Assembly (NCBI GenBank): GCA_902779765.1
Contig: CACZCQ010000005.1
Location: forward strand, 124,001-188,000
Origin: an uncultured Bacteroidia bacterium
Lineage (GTDB): Bacteria; Bacteroidota; Bacteroidia; Bacteroidales; UBA932
Reading direction: 5' to 3'
Length of the DNA stretch: 64,000 nt
A program made the position numbers and the translations under genes. This document shows positions 35,785 to 44,864 of the stretch, one piece after another. Each line of letters begins with the position of its first letter. Positions within the stretch are counted from its first letter, which is position 1. The notes beneath the pieces are model-generated. The model ran no database searches. It had not been told where the DNA came from and was given only the letters and a program-made list of their open reading frames with translations.

Positions 35785-36510
35785 ATGGGAATGACAAGGC
35801 TCAGCGTCAACATAAACAAGATAGCAACCATCCGCAACGCACGTGGAGGCAATATGCCCGATGTGGAAAAGGCAGCGGTGGATTGCGAGAGGTTCGGAGC
35901 ACAGGGCATAACCGTCCATCCGAGGCCCGACGAGAGGCATATCAGGTATTCCGACGTGAGGGCCATCAGGCCTACCGTAAAGACCGAATTCAACATTGAA
36001 GGCAACCCCATCCCGAGTTTCATCGACCTGGTGATGGAAGTGGTTCCGGACCAGGTCACCCTGGTACCCGACGCACACGATGCCATCACCTCCAACCAAG
36101 GATGGAACACCTTGGAAAACAGGGAATTCCTTACGGATATCTGCGCACGGTTCAAGTCCAGGGGTATCCGTACATCCATATTCATAGATCCCGATCCGAT
36201 CATGGCGGAGGGAGCCAAAGCCTGCGGCTGCGACAGGGTTGAACTCTACACCGCGGATTATGCCGCACAGTTTCCGCTTGGTCCGGAAAAGGCAATCGAA
36301 CCATATCTGCGCACTGCGGAAAGTGTGAGGGATATAGGTCTCGGACTCAATGCCGGGCACGACCTCAACCTCGACAACCTCGGTTATTTCATAAGGACCA
36401 TTCCCTGGACCGACGAAGTCTCCATAGGTCATGCGATCATATGCGACGCACTCTACATGGGCCTGGAGGCGACAATACAGGCCTATCTTTCGGAGATTAA
36501 GAATTTTTGA
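35785..36510 (+). CDS. pdxJ: Pyridoxine 5'-phosphate synthase
   Basis: 241 residues; ATG at 35785 or 35791 are both possible (MGMTRLSVNINKIATIRNARG). Conserved PdxJ blocks are ITVHPRPDERHI, TEFNIEGNP, QVTLVPD, GLGLNAGHDLNLDN and VSIGHAIICDALYMGL. It condenses 1-deoxyxylulose 5-phosphate with 3-amino-2-oxopropyl phosphate to give PNP. It is divergent from nadK, an arrangement common in Bacteroidota. Confidence 0.96.
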   Translation: MGMTRLSVNINKIATIRNARGGNMPDVEKAAVDCERFGAQGITVHPRPDERHIRYSDVRAIRPTVKTEFNIEGNPIPSFIDLVMEVVPDQVTLVPDAHDAITSNQGWNTLENREFLTDICARFKSRGIRTSIFIDPDPIMAEGAKACGCDRVELYTADYAAQFPLGPEKAIEPYLRTAESVRDIGLGLNAGHDLNLDNLGYFIRTIPWTDEVSIGHAIICDALYMGLEATIQAYLSEIKNF

Positions 36511-36511
36511 T

Positions 36512-36519
36512 TACTTTTG
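36512..36519 (+). promoter_or_regulatory. -7 box before the second Skp-like gene
   Basis: TACTTTTG (exact TAnnTTTG) just after the pdxJ stop and 31 bases before the ATG at 36551; it probably drives the Skp-like/glycosyltransferase/LysM set. Confidence 0.55.
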
Positions 36520-36550
36520 TATTCTGGAATATTATTAAAGATTAAATAAG

Positions 36551-37201
36551 ATGAAACAAACTCCATTGATTCTCAGCATTCTGGCCCTCGTGGCTGTAGC
36601 AGCTCTAGGAATTTTCCAGCTGACCGGAGACGGCAACGGCAAGAAGAAAGTCACCTCCGGTGAGGCCGTCGAGGCAGCAGCAAAGGAAGGCGCAATCGTA
36701 TGGTACGACCTTGACAGGGTCCTGAACGAATACGACATGGCCAACGATCTCAGGTCCGTCTTCGAGACCAAGGCCCAGAGCATCCAAGAAGAAATCACCC
36801 GCAGGGGCAACAAGCTCCAGAGCGACGCCAACAAGTTCCAGAGCGATCTCGACAAGGGTATCCTCGTACGTTCCGTCGCAGAGCAGAGGAGCCAGAAGCT
36901 CCAGCAGCAGCAGGCCAACTTCAACAACTATGCAGGCCAGAAGCAGCAGGAAATCGCCGAGGAGCAGCAGGTCATGATGAACAAGATCGCCGACGCGATC
37001 AAGACCTATATCGACAAGTTCAACGAGGAGCACAAGTATGCCATGATCATCGCGACCCAGGGAGACCTTCTTCCCTCTCCGGTTGCCTATGGCGATCCTG
37101 ACCTCGACATCACCGATGCCCTGCTCGCCGGCCTCAACAGCGAATATGTGAACAACAAGGGCAAGGAGACCGAAGACACCGCAACAACTACCAAAGAGTA
37201 A
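36551..37201 (+). CDS. OmpH/Skp-family protein (second copy)
   Basis: 216 residues with an N-terminal hydrophobic anchor/signal (LILSILALVAVAALGIF), then VWYDLDRVLNEYDM, and a long coiled coil rich in Gln/Lys/Glu (about residues 75-155). The end is an acidic/Thr-rich tail. It resembles Skp but may stay membrane-anchored, because no clear cleavage site follows the hydrophobic stretch. It is unlinked to the bamA-skp pair at 30851. The stop is 1 bp before the TTG start of the glycosyltransferase. Confidence 0.85.
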   Translation: MKQTPLILSILALVAVAALGIFQLTGDGNGKKKVTSGEAVEAAAKEGAIVWYDLDRVLNEYDMANDLRSVFETKAQSIQEEITRRGNKLQSDANKFQSDLDKGILVRSVAEQRSQKLQQQQANFNNYAGQKQQEIAEEQQVMMNKIADAIKTYIDKFNEEHKYAMIIATQGDLLPSPVAYGDPDLDITDALLAGLNSEYVNNKGKETEDTATTTKE

Positions 37202-37202
37202 C

Positions 37203-38336
37203 TTGAGAATCGCTCTCCTATCGTGTTTCTACCCTTTCAGAGGAGGGATTTCTCAGTTCAACGCAAGTCTCTACTTGGAACTGGGAAAGGAAAACACGGT
37301 CAAGGCATTCAATTTCAAGCGACAGTATCCTGACTTCCTGTTTCCCGGGAAGACCCAGTACGTCACAAAGGACGATGACGCCGTACCCATCGAGAGCGAT
37401 GCTCTCCTGGATACGGCGAATCCGTTCACTTACGGGAAAACCTACCGTGCGATAAGGGACTGGAAACCGGACCTGGTGGTAATAAGCTACTGGATGTCCT
37501 GGTTCGCCCCATCGCTGGGCTATATTGCGAGGAGGCTCAAGAAGCATTGCAAGGTGGTTTCCATCCTTCACAATGTAATTCCCCACGAACCCAGGTTCTT
37601 CGATGCACCGCTCACCAGGTATTTCCTTTCCGGCTGTACTGGAAACGTAACCCTCTGCGACGAAGTGTCGGATGACCTGGAGAGACTCAAGCCCAAATCT
37701 GCGAAGATCACGCTGTTCCACCCCGTCTACGCCCATTTCGGAGAGAGGATTCCCCGGGAAGAGGCCGAAGCCAGGCTGGGGCTGGAACCGGGCAGGAAGA
37801 ATCTCCTGTTCTTCGGACTCATAAGGGAATACAAGGGCCTCGACATACTCCTGCACGCTTTCGGGAAACTGGACGACAGTTATACCCTCATAGTTGCCGG
37901 TGAACCGTACGGATCGTTCGTCAAATACGAAGAGATCATCAATTCCTCTCCTGCAAAGGACAGGATCAAGCTGTTCACCAAATACATCAAGGACTCCGAG
38001 GTCAAGGATTATTTCTCAGCCGCCGACCTCGCCGTCCTCCCCTACAGGTCCGCCACACAGAGCGGCATCAGCGCGATCTCCTGGCACTTCGAGGTACCGA
38101 TGGTCGTAACGGACGTCGGCGGCCTCAGGCAATCGATAGGTGAAAGCGGCACAGGGCTTGTAGCCGAGAAGGCTGACCCTGACTGCATCGCCGCCGAGAT
38201 CCGCAAATACTTCTCCGACGCCAATCTCAGGACCCTCTGCATCAATTCGATCAGGGCCGAGAAGGAAAGGCTTTCCTGGAAAACCTTCAGCAAACGGTTG
38301 ATAGATTTCGCCGACAATTTGTACAAGATCCAATGA
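37203..38336 (+). CDS. GT4-type (family 1) glycosyltransferase
   Basis: 377 residues. The best start is TTG at 37203 (MRIALLSCFYPFRGGISQFN), 1 bp after the previous stop; no ATG lies near. N-terminal GT-B domain with the FRGGISQF loop; C-terminal domain with LFFGLIREYKGLDILL and the nucleotide-sugar E-x7-E-like region ISAISWHFEVPMVVTDVGGL. It probably adds a sugar to a lipid-linked or surface glycan; the substrate is unknown. It overlaps the LysM gene by 4 bp (ATGA). Confidence 0.88.
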   Translation: MRIALLSCFYPFRGGISQFNASLYLELGKENTVKAFNFKRQYPDFLFPGKTQYVTKDDDAVPIESDALLDTANPFTYGKTYRAIRDWKPDLVVISYWMSWFAPSLGYIARRLKKHCKVVSILHNVIPHEPRFFDAPLTRYFLSGCTGNVTLCDEVSDDLERLKPKSAKITLFHPVYAHFGERIPREEAEARLGLEPGRKNLLFFGLIREYKGLDILLHAFGKLDDSYTLIVAGEPYGSFVKYEEIINSSPAKDRIKLFTKYIKDSEVKDYFSAADLAVLPYRSATQSGISAISWHFEVPMVVTDVGGLRQSIGESGTGLVAEKADPDCIAAEIRKYFSDANLRTLCINSIRAEKERLSWKTFSKRLIDFADNLYKIQ

Positions 38337-40057
38337 ACAGAACCCTAATCCATATCCTGGCAGCCCTGTGTCTCACCGCTTCCCTTCCGACTGGGGTCGC
38401 GGCCCAGGATTACGTGGCTCCGCCGGTGACAGTATCCAAGGAAAAAGTGCGTTCCGGAGGGAACGTCTACTATTCCCACGTTGTGCTGGAGCGTCAGACC
38501 CTGTATTCGATCAGCAAGGCCTACGGGGTCACCATCGACGAGATTTACGAGTCCAACCCCACCCTCAGGCTCGAAACGGAAGGGCTGAAGAAGAACCAGA
38601 TCCTGATGATCCCCGTCAGGGAAATACCTCAGGCAGAAAAGGCTGGAAATGCTGTGGAGGCCGGCGATGCAACCGCCCCGCAGGAGCCAAAGACGGTCGT
38701 TGAGAAGAAGGCTCCCGTCAACGGCCCGGATGACTTCTTCATCCACAAGGTGAAATGGTTCGAGGACCTCGAAACCATAGCGAAGAAATACAACGTCTCG
38801 AAGGAGGCTATCCTGAATATCAACGGGATGACTTCCGACAAGATCAAACGCAGGCAGGAGCTGAAGATTCCATACCATCCGGAGATCTGGGAAGGACGTA
38901 CGACAGTCCAGGAGCCGGAAAAGGCCGAAGAGGTGGTCGGGTTCAATCCCACCGAAGAGGACAAGCCTGATACCACTGCAAAGGAAAAGAAAGGGATAGA
39001 CGACATATTCGACGACCTGTTCGTAAGGGAGGGTAAGCACGACGTCAGCATCTCGATGCTGATACCGTTCTCCTCTCCGAGGGCAGGAGACCGCGTCTCC
39101 TTCATGGATATGTACTGCGGTTCCCTGCTTGCAGCCCGCAGCATGGGACAGGGCGGTACCAACCTTGACATCCATACGTTCGACGTTTCCGGAGGAGCAA
39201 TGCCCGTGACACACGAAAGGTTCGCCCAAAGCGATTTCGCCATCGGTCCGGTTTCACGCAACGACATCAAGAAGGCCGCTGCGGTCGCCGATGAGTCCAC
39301 ATGGATCGTATCCCCTCTCGACATGCAGGTGGAATCCCTTACCGACACTCTCAGGAACCTTATCCAGGCACCGACCCCCACATCCGTCCAGGTCAAGGAC
39401 ATGGTAAGGTGGATCAAAGCCGACATGCGTTCCGGAGACAAGGTGATTGTCGTCACTCCGACCAATCCGGCATCCGCCTACAGGGACATGGTGGAGAAAG
39501 AAATGAGTGCGGCGGGGCTGCCCCACTCGACCACCACGCTCGGCTCGGTTTCCGCCCTCATGACCTCGAGCGGCAGCAACAGGATAGTACTTGCCTGCGA
39601 CTTCACGGACAAGAGCACGGTCTTCCTCATCGAAGCGGTCAGGAACCTTTATATGATGGCCAGCAGGAGGTCGGGAATAATCCTGTACAGCACCTCCAGG
39701 ATCCGCACTTACGACCAAATCGACGTCGAGCAGCTGCACAGGCTCAACCTGCACGCAAGCGTGACTTATTTCGTGGATTATTCCTCCAAGGAAGTACGCG
39801 ACTTCCTCCTTCAGTACAGGGCCCTGTTCAATACCGAGCCCAGCCGTTCGGCTTATTCCGGATATGACCTGGTGAAGTATTTCTCGACTCTTGCCGCGAA
39901 GTATGGCAAGAAATGGCCGCGAGCCCTCGACAAAGTGGAATTCACGGGGCTCCAGAGCGACTTCAAGCTCGAGAGGACTCCGGGAGGAGGGTTCGTCAAC
40001 AATGCTGTACGCAGGATAGTGTACAATCCCGATTATTCGGTGACACTAGTCAGATAG
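38333..40057 (+). CDS. LysM protein with periplasmic-binding-protein-like domain
   Basis: 574 residues with a signal peptide (ending TGVAAQ). Two LysM motifs bind peptidoglycan: about residues 45-93 (HVVLERQTLYSISKAYGVT) and 140-183 (HKVKWFEDLETIAKKYNVS). A Pro/Glu/Lys-rich linker leads to a type 1 periplasmic-binding-like domain (about 235-570). Comparable Bacteroidota proteins carry this LysM plus PBP1 layout, but their role is not settled; cell-wall-linked sensing or scaffolding is plausible. It is the last gene of the set, and its stop overlaps the converging recN end by 12 bp. Confidence 0.88.
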   Translation: MNRTLIHILAALCLTASLPTGVAAQDYVAPPVTVSKEKVRSGGNVYYSHVVLERQTLYSISKAYGVTIDEIYESNPTLRLETEGLKKNQILMIPVREIPQAEKAGNAVEAGDATAPQEPKTVVEKKAPVNGPDDFFIHKVKWFEDLETIAKKYNVSKEAILNINGMTSDKIKRRQELKIPYHPEIWEGRTTVQEPEKAEEVVGFNPTEEDKPDTTAKEKKGIDDIFDDLFVREGKHDVSISMLIPFSSPRAGDRVSFMDMYCGSLLAARSMGQGGTNLDIHTFDVSGGAMPVTHERFAQSDFAIGPVSRNDIKKAAAVADESTWIVSPLDMQVESLTDTLRNLIQAPTPTSVQVKDMVRWIKADMRSGDKVIVVTPTNPASAYRDMVEKEMSAAGLPHSTTTLGSVSALMTSSGSNRIVLACDFTDKSTVFLIEAVRNLYMMASRRSGIILYSTSRIRTYDQIDVEQLHRLNLHASVTYFVDYSSKEVRDFLLQYRALFNTEPSRSAYSGYDLVKYFSTLAAKYGKKWPRALDKVEFTGLQSDFKLERTPGGGFVNNAVRRIVYNPDYSVTLVR

Positions 40058-41686
40058 AAGCGCTTTTGCATTCTCTACAGCGGCGGCCGAGACACGGCTG
40101 CCGCTTAACATTCTGGCGAGTTCCATCACTCTCTCCTCCCCTTCCAGGGGACGGATGGTCGTGACGGCATCAGTGCCGTCGAATTCCTTTTCAACCAGAT
40201 AATGGACGTCTCCCTTGGCCGCCACCTGCGGCAGATGGGTGATAGCGAATACCTGCATGTCCTCTCCCATCGAACATATCATCCTGCCCATCTTGTCGGC
40301 AGCGCTGCCTGACACTCCGGAATCGATTTCATCGAAGATGAGCGTAGGCATATTCACGAAACGGGCCATCATCGCCTTGAGGCAGAGCATCAGCCTGGAC
40401 AGTTCTCCGCCTGAAGCGCATTTCGCCACATCGGTCAGGTTGCCTCCGGACGCGGAAAAAAGGAAATGCACCTCGTCGGTACCGGTCACCGATGCAGGAA
40501 CATCGGACAGATCCACTTTGAAAGAGGCCCTTTCCAGTTCAAGGGAATGCAGGTCCGAAAGGACCGACCGGGAGAATTTATCACAGGAGGCTTTCCTGGA
40601 CTCGTGGAGACGCCTGCATATGGACTCCAGGGTCTTGCATTCCGACTTGACAGCATTTTCCAGTTCTTCGCTGCGGCCTTCGAGCGCCTCTGAATCGAAC
40701 AGGCTGTCGGAAAGGGAGTCCCTGACCGCTATGAGTTCGCCGACGGAGGAAACCGAATATTTCTTCATCAGGTCGTAAAGCAACGACATTCGGTTCTCGA
40801 CGGCTTCCAGCCTGTCCTGGGAAAGCTCTGTCCTTGAATTGATCGAAGAGACCTCCTCCAGGATGTCCTTCAGTTCCGTCCTTGAAGACTCCAGCCTCTC
40901 GGCGAGTTCCAAAGACGACGGCAGGTACCTTCCTGCCTTTTCAAGCATCTTGCGGGCTTCCTTGAGTTCAAGGGACCCCAATATCTCTTCCACCCCGCAG
41001 AGATTCTCCTTTATGGTCTCCGCGTTGGCCAGCTGCTTCTGCTCGGCTTCCAGGGCCTCCAGTTCCCCTTCCTGAAGCCTGGCGTCTTCAAGACGCTGCC
41101 ATCTGGCCTGCACGTAGTCCCTTTCCTCGGCGATCCTTTCCAGCTTCCCGGATACTTCCGTCAATTCCTTCTCAAGGGTCTTGAGACGGCGGCAGGATCC
41201 TGAGCAATCCGCAAGCAGAGACTCGTTCCCGCAGAAATGGTCGAGCATCTCAAGTTGGAAGGAACGGTCGGACAGCATCAGCGTCTTGTGCTGGGAATGG
41301 ATGTCCACAAGCCTGGAGGAAATGCTCTGGAGCAACTGTACACTGACCGGGGAATCGTTGATGAACGAACGGGAACGGCCGGTCCTGGCCACGACGCGAC
41401 GGATTATCAGCTCTCCGTCGGCAAAGTCGATGTCATTGTCATCGAGTATTCCCTTCAGCGCCTGATCGGAACCGGGAATGCCGAAGACAGCCTCGACCAC
41501 ACAGTTCTCGGCGCCTCCCCCGATCACCGAGGCATCGGCCTTCGAGCCGAGAAGGAGGGACAGGGCTCCAAGCAGGATGGACTTACCAGCTCCGGTCTGA
41601 CCGGTAATAATGACTAGACCCTCCGGAAATTCGACATCCAGAGAGTCTATCAATACGTAATTCCTGATCTGTAACGACCTGAGCAT
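40046..41686 (-). CDS. recN: DNA repair protein RecN
   Basis: 546 residues, an SMC-like ATPase. Walker A GQTGAGKSILLGAL; coiled-coil arms in the middle (about residues 150-370); ABC signature CASGGELSRLMLCLK; Walker B LIFDEIDSGVSG; late HLPQVAA switch. It acts early in double-strand break repair. It is last in the phoH-trxB-bamD-omega run, 9 bp after omega. Confidence 0.96.
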   Translation of the reverse strand: MLRSLQIRNYVLIDSLDVEFPEGLVIITGQTGAGKSILLGALSLLLGSKADASVIGGGAENCVVEAVFGIPGSDQALKGILDDNDIDFADGELIIRRVVARTGRSRSFINDSPVSVQLLQSISSRLVDIHSQHKTLMLSDRSFQLEMLDHFCGNESLLADCSGSCRRLKTLEKELTEVSGKLERIAEERDYVQARWQRLEDARLQEGELEALEAEQKQLANAETIKENLCGVEEILGSLELKEARKMLEKAGRYLPSSLELAERLESSRTELKDILEEVSSINSRTELSQDRLEAVENRMSLLYDLMKKYSVSSVGELIAVRDSLSDSLFDSEALEGRSEELENAVKSECKTLESICRRLHESRKASCDKFSRSVLSDLHSLELERASFKVDLSDVPASVTGTDEVHFLFSASGGNLTDVAKCASGGELSRLMLCLKAMMARFVNMPTLIFDEIDSGVSGSAADKMGRMICSMGEDMQVFAITHLPQVAAKGDVHYLVEKEFDGTDAVTTIRPLEGEERVMELARMLSGSRVSAAAVENAKALLSD

Positions 41687-41695
41687 GGTCCGGGA

Positions 41696-42052
41696 TTATC
41701 GGCGGAGGGGATCCTCCTCCTTTCCGGCCATCCTGTAATAAAGTTCGCCGTCCTCGAATTCGGTAATGGCGATGAGGTCTGGTTTGGGGAGCTTCTCGTA
41801 ATACTTGGAGATCTCTATCTGCTCCCTGTTCTCGAAGACCTCGTCCATGGTGTCGCGGTCGGTACGGAAATCCTCCAGTTTCTTGGCGAGTTCCTTCTTC
41901 TCTTCGAGAGATATCTGGTTGGCCCTCTTGGAGAGGAGAACCACGGTCTCATAGATGTTGCCGGTAGGTTCGGCGAGATACTTCACGTCCCTGGTGATGG
42001 TGTTTACAGGGGTTTTCTTCTTTACTTCCATATAAAAAATTTTCTTGTCCAA
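41696..42052 (-). CDS. rpoZ: RNA polymerase omega (Rpb6-like, Bacteroidota type)
   Basis: 118 residues; the start may be TTG/ATG at 42052 or the ATG at 42031 (MEVKKKTPVNTITRD). The segment TGNIYETVVLLSKRANQIS is the conserved Rpb6/omega helix region. The C-terminus (DLIAITEFEDGELYYRM) is typical of the Bacteroidota form. It helps assemble RNA polymerase by binding beta'. It lies between bamD and recN, the usual place. Confidence 0.88.
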   Translation of the reverse strand: MDKKIFYMEVKKKTPVNTITRDVKYLAEPTGNIYETVVLLSKRANQISLEEKKELAKKLEDFRTDRDTMDEVFENREQIEISKYYEKLPKPDLIAITEFEDGELYYRMAGKEEDPLRR

Positions 42053-42063
42053 TTATTTTACTA

Positions 42064-42960
42064 CTACTCGGAATCGGATTGTTTCAATAATTTCTTTCTG
42101 TCCCTTTCGAATTCCTTTTCCTTCGTTTCAAGGTCTTCCTCCGAACCCGAATACCTTCCCAGAGCCTTCTGCGAACGCTTGAAAAGGACATCCAGCTCCT
42201 TCCTGTAAGGAGAATCCGGGAGCTCACCTATGAAATTGTAATAGTCGTCCACGAACACCAGGTAACGTTCCTTCTGCTTGGCCTCAACGCTGAGCTGGGC
42301 GTACTTGTAGGAGGACTTGGCCGTGTAATAGAGTATGTCTTCACGGTAGATGTTGTCGGCATCGTCCTTCAGGATATTCTTGAAAGCGGTCCTGGCGGAC
42401 TTGTAAAGCTCCATCTTGTAGTACAGGCGGGCATTGTCATATGCCTTCTTGTCCAGCCTGTCATTGAGCTCCTTGACCATCCTGCTGCAGGTCGCGAAAT
42501 GCGAGCTGTTGGGATTCTCGACCATATACTGGGAAATGATGCCCAGGGCGGTATATGTAGGCTTCTGGTCCAGTTCGGACCTGTATGTCGAACGGTAAAG
42601 GCAGTCGATGCGCAGGAATGCGGCCTCTTCGGAGAACGGGCTGCGGGGGAAGTTCGTGAGGAACTTAGCGAAATTGGTCTCGGCGGTATAGTAATCCTTG
42701 AACCTGTAATTGCTCAGGCCCCAGTAGAACTGGACGGTATCGTCCTTTGAGGTTCCGCTTGTCTGGACGGCCATGCTCTCGAAAAGCCTCGCGGCCTTGC
42801 TGAACTTGCCGTTATTGAAATAATCGAACGCCGCGTTATACTTTTCCTCCACGTCGTTGCTGTTCAGGAGCAGGTCGTACTGGGACTTGCAGCCCTGAAG
42901 GGATATCACCGCCAGGAGCAAAAGGGCGGCAACTTTGTAAAATGCCTTGAACATGTTCAT
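42064..42960 (-). CDS. bamD: Outer-membrane assembly lipoprotein BamD
   Basis: 298 residues from ATG at 42960; the frame extends into trxB, but the signal peptide with lipobox SLQGC begins here. It has about five TPR-like helical repeats, among them YNAAFDYFNNGKFSKAARLFESM and AETNFAKFLTNFPRSPFSEEAAF, the BamD/YfiO pattern. It is a partner of BamA in outer-membrane protein insertion. The C-terminal tail is highly charged. It starts 5 bp after trxB. Confidence 0.92.
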   Translation of the reverse strand: MNMFKAFYKVAALLLLAVISLQGCKSQYDLLLNSNDVEEKYNAAFDYFNNGKFSKAARLFESMAVQTSGTSKDDTVQFYWGLSNYRFKDYYTAETNFAKFLTNFPRSPFSEEAAFLRIDCLYRSTYRSELDQKPTYTALGIISQYMVENPNSSHFATCSRMVKELNDRLDKKAYDNARLYYKMELYKSARTAFKNILKDDADNIYREDILYYTAKSSYKYAQLSVEAKQKERYLVFVDDYYNFIGELPDSPYRKELDVLFKRSQKALGRYSGSEEDLETKEKEFERDRKKLLKQSDSE

Positions 42961-42965
42961 AAAAA

Positions 42966-43889
42966 TCAATGCGCCATCAGGAATTTCTCCACTTCCAGGG
43001 CAGCCTTGCATCCGGAGGCAGCTGCTGTGATAGCCTGCCTGAAGCTCGGATCCTGGACGTCTCCGGCAGCAAACACTCCCTCGACATTGGTCCTGCAGGA
43101 CTTGCCGGCGGTGATGATGTAGCCGTTCTCATCGGTATCGATGAATTCCTTGAACACATCGGAATTCGGATGATGTCCGATCGCGAGGAAAAACCCGTCG
43201 ATACGGATATCAAAAACCTTACCATCCTTCCTTACGAGCCTCGCGCCCGTCACTCCGGAAGCGTCTCCGAGGACCTCCTGGGTGTTGCAATTCCAGAGGA
43301 TCTCGATGTTGGGAGTATTACGGACCTTCTCCTGCATCGCCACGGAAGCCCTGAAGACATCCCTGCGGACGATCATGTATACCTTGTTGCAAAGATTGGC
43401 AAGATAGGTGGCTTCCTCGCAAGCGGTATCGCCTCCTCCGACCACTGCCACATCCTTCTTCCTGTAGAAGAAACCGTCGCAAGTGGCGCATGCGCTTACT
43501 CCCATACCCCTGAACTTACGTTCCGAGGGAAGACCGAGATACCTTGCGGTTGCACCGGTGGCGATAATGACGGCCTGGGCCTCCAATACCGACTCGGAAT
43601 CGATGGTCAGCTTGAAAGGCCTGGAGGAAAAGTCCACGGATGTGACGGTACCCCTGCGGATATCGGCGCCGAGACGGACGGCCTGCGCCCTCATGTCACC
43701 CATCAGCTGGTTGGCATCGACGCCCTCCGGGAAACCGGGGAAATTCTCAACTACGGTCGTGGTGGTAAGCTGTCCGCCGGGTTCCATACCCTCATACAAT
43801 ACGGGAGCGAGACCCGCCCTGGAAGCATAGATAGCCGCCGTGTAACCGGCAGGACCACCTCCTATTATAAGACACCTGATATTTTCCAT
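42966..43889 (-). CDS. trxB: Thioredoxin reductase
   Basis: 307 residues. FAD-binding IIGGGPAGYTAAIYASRAGL; redox centre CATCDG; NADPH-binding VVGGGDTACEEATYLA; late GVFAAGDVQDPSFRQ. It reduces thioredoxin with NADPH in the cytoplasm. It sits between phoH and bamD in one direction of transcription. Confidence 0.95.
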   Translation of the reverse strand: MENIRCLIIGGGPAGYTAAIYASRAGLAPVLYEGMEPGGQLTTTTVVENFPGFPEGVDANQLMGDMRAQAVRLGADIRRGTVTSVDFSSRPFKLTIDSESVLEAQAVIIATGATARYLGLPSERKFRGMGVSACATCDGFFYRKKDVAVVGGGDTACEEATYLANLCNKVYMIVRRDVFRASVAMQEKVRNTPNIEILWNCNTQEVLGDASGVTGARLVRKDGKVFDIRIDGFFLAIGHHPNSDVFKEFIDTDENGYIITAGKSCRTNVEGVFAAGDVQDPSFRQAITAAASGCKAALEVEKFLMAH

Positions 43890-43919
43890 TCCGATAAAAT
43901 ACTTAATCTACAAAGATAG

Positions 43920-44855
43920 TCATATTTTTTCAAAAGCCTTGACTATCTTGGTTACCAGGGGATGACGTACGATGTCCTCGTTCGTGAAGAATATCGTACC
44001 CACTCCTTTTATTCCCTTCAGAAGGTTTATCCCCTGGAGAAGGCCGGAATCCTCCCGCCGTGGAAGGTCCACCTGGGTGGCATCTCCGGTGACTATGAAC
44101 TTCGCGTTGGTACCCATTCTGGTAAGGAACATCTTGAGCTGTGCAAGGTTGGTGTTCTGGGCTTCGTCCAGTATAACGCATGCCCTGTCCAGAGTCCTTC
44201 CGCGCATATATGCCAGGGGCGCTATCTGAATCACCCCCTCCGCCATGAAATCCTGGAGCCTCTTGGGAGGGATCATGTCTCCAAGGGCATCATAGAGAGG
44301 CTGGAGATACGGATCCAGCTTGTCCTTGAGGTCACCGGGCAGGAAGCCAAGGCGCTCTCCCGCCTCAACTGCAGGGCGGGTCAGGATGATACGCTTGATT
44401 TCCCTGTTCTTCAACGCACGTACTGCCAGCGCGATGGCCACGTAGGTCTTTCCGGTACCGGCAGGACCGACAGCGAAGACCAGGTCATTCGCGAAATACG
44501 ACTTGACCATTTCCTGCTGGGTCTTGTTCCTGGCCTTGATCGGCTTGCCGTCCGTGGAATGGACGATGATGGCATCCCCGGTCTGCCTGAACCTGTCCGG
44601 CGACCTCTCCCCATCGAAAATCTCCTCCACATCGAAGACCGTAAGGTTCATTTTGTGGCGCCGTCTCTCAACCAGTTCATTGAGTTTACCCTCAAAGGTC
44701 CTGATGTCGGAGTCCTTCCCTTCCAGATGGATCTCGTTGCCTCTGGCCGCCACTTTCAGACCCGGGAAATATGTCCGGAATTCTTCCAGTATCTTGTTCC
44801 CCGCCCCGAAAATCTCCACGGGGTCCTTTGCTTCAAGCGTGATGGTTTTCTTCAT
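43920..44855 (-). CDS. phoH: PhoH-family ATPase
   Basis: 311 residues. An N-terminal KH-like region precedes Walker A VGPAGTGKTYVAIALA and Walker B CVILDEAQNTN, plus the ATQVDLPRREDSGL segment found in PhoH-like proteins. Family members are RNA-associated ATPases linked to rRNA maturation and often lie near ybeY; ybeY is not in view. It starts 9 bp after the CapA-like gene. Confidence 0.93.
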   Translation of the reverse strand: MKKTITLEAKDPVEIFGAGNKILEEFRTYFPGLKVAARGNEIHLEGKDSDIRTFEGKLNELVERRRHKMNLTVFDVEEIFDGERSPDRFRQTGDAIIVHSTDGKPIKARNKTQQEMVKSYFANDLVFAVGPAGTGKTYVAIALAVRALKNREIKRIILTRPAVEAGERLGFLPGDLKDKLDPYLQPLYDALGDMIPPKRLQDFMAEGVIQIAPLAYMRGRTLDRACVILDEAQNTNLAQLKMFLTRMGTNAKFIVTGDATQVDLPRREDSGLLQGINLLKGIKGVGTIFFTNEDIVRHPLVTKIVKAFEKI

Positions 44856-44864
44856 TATATGATA

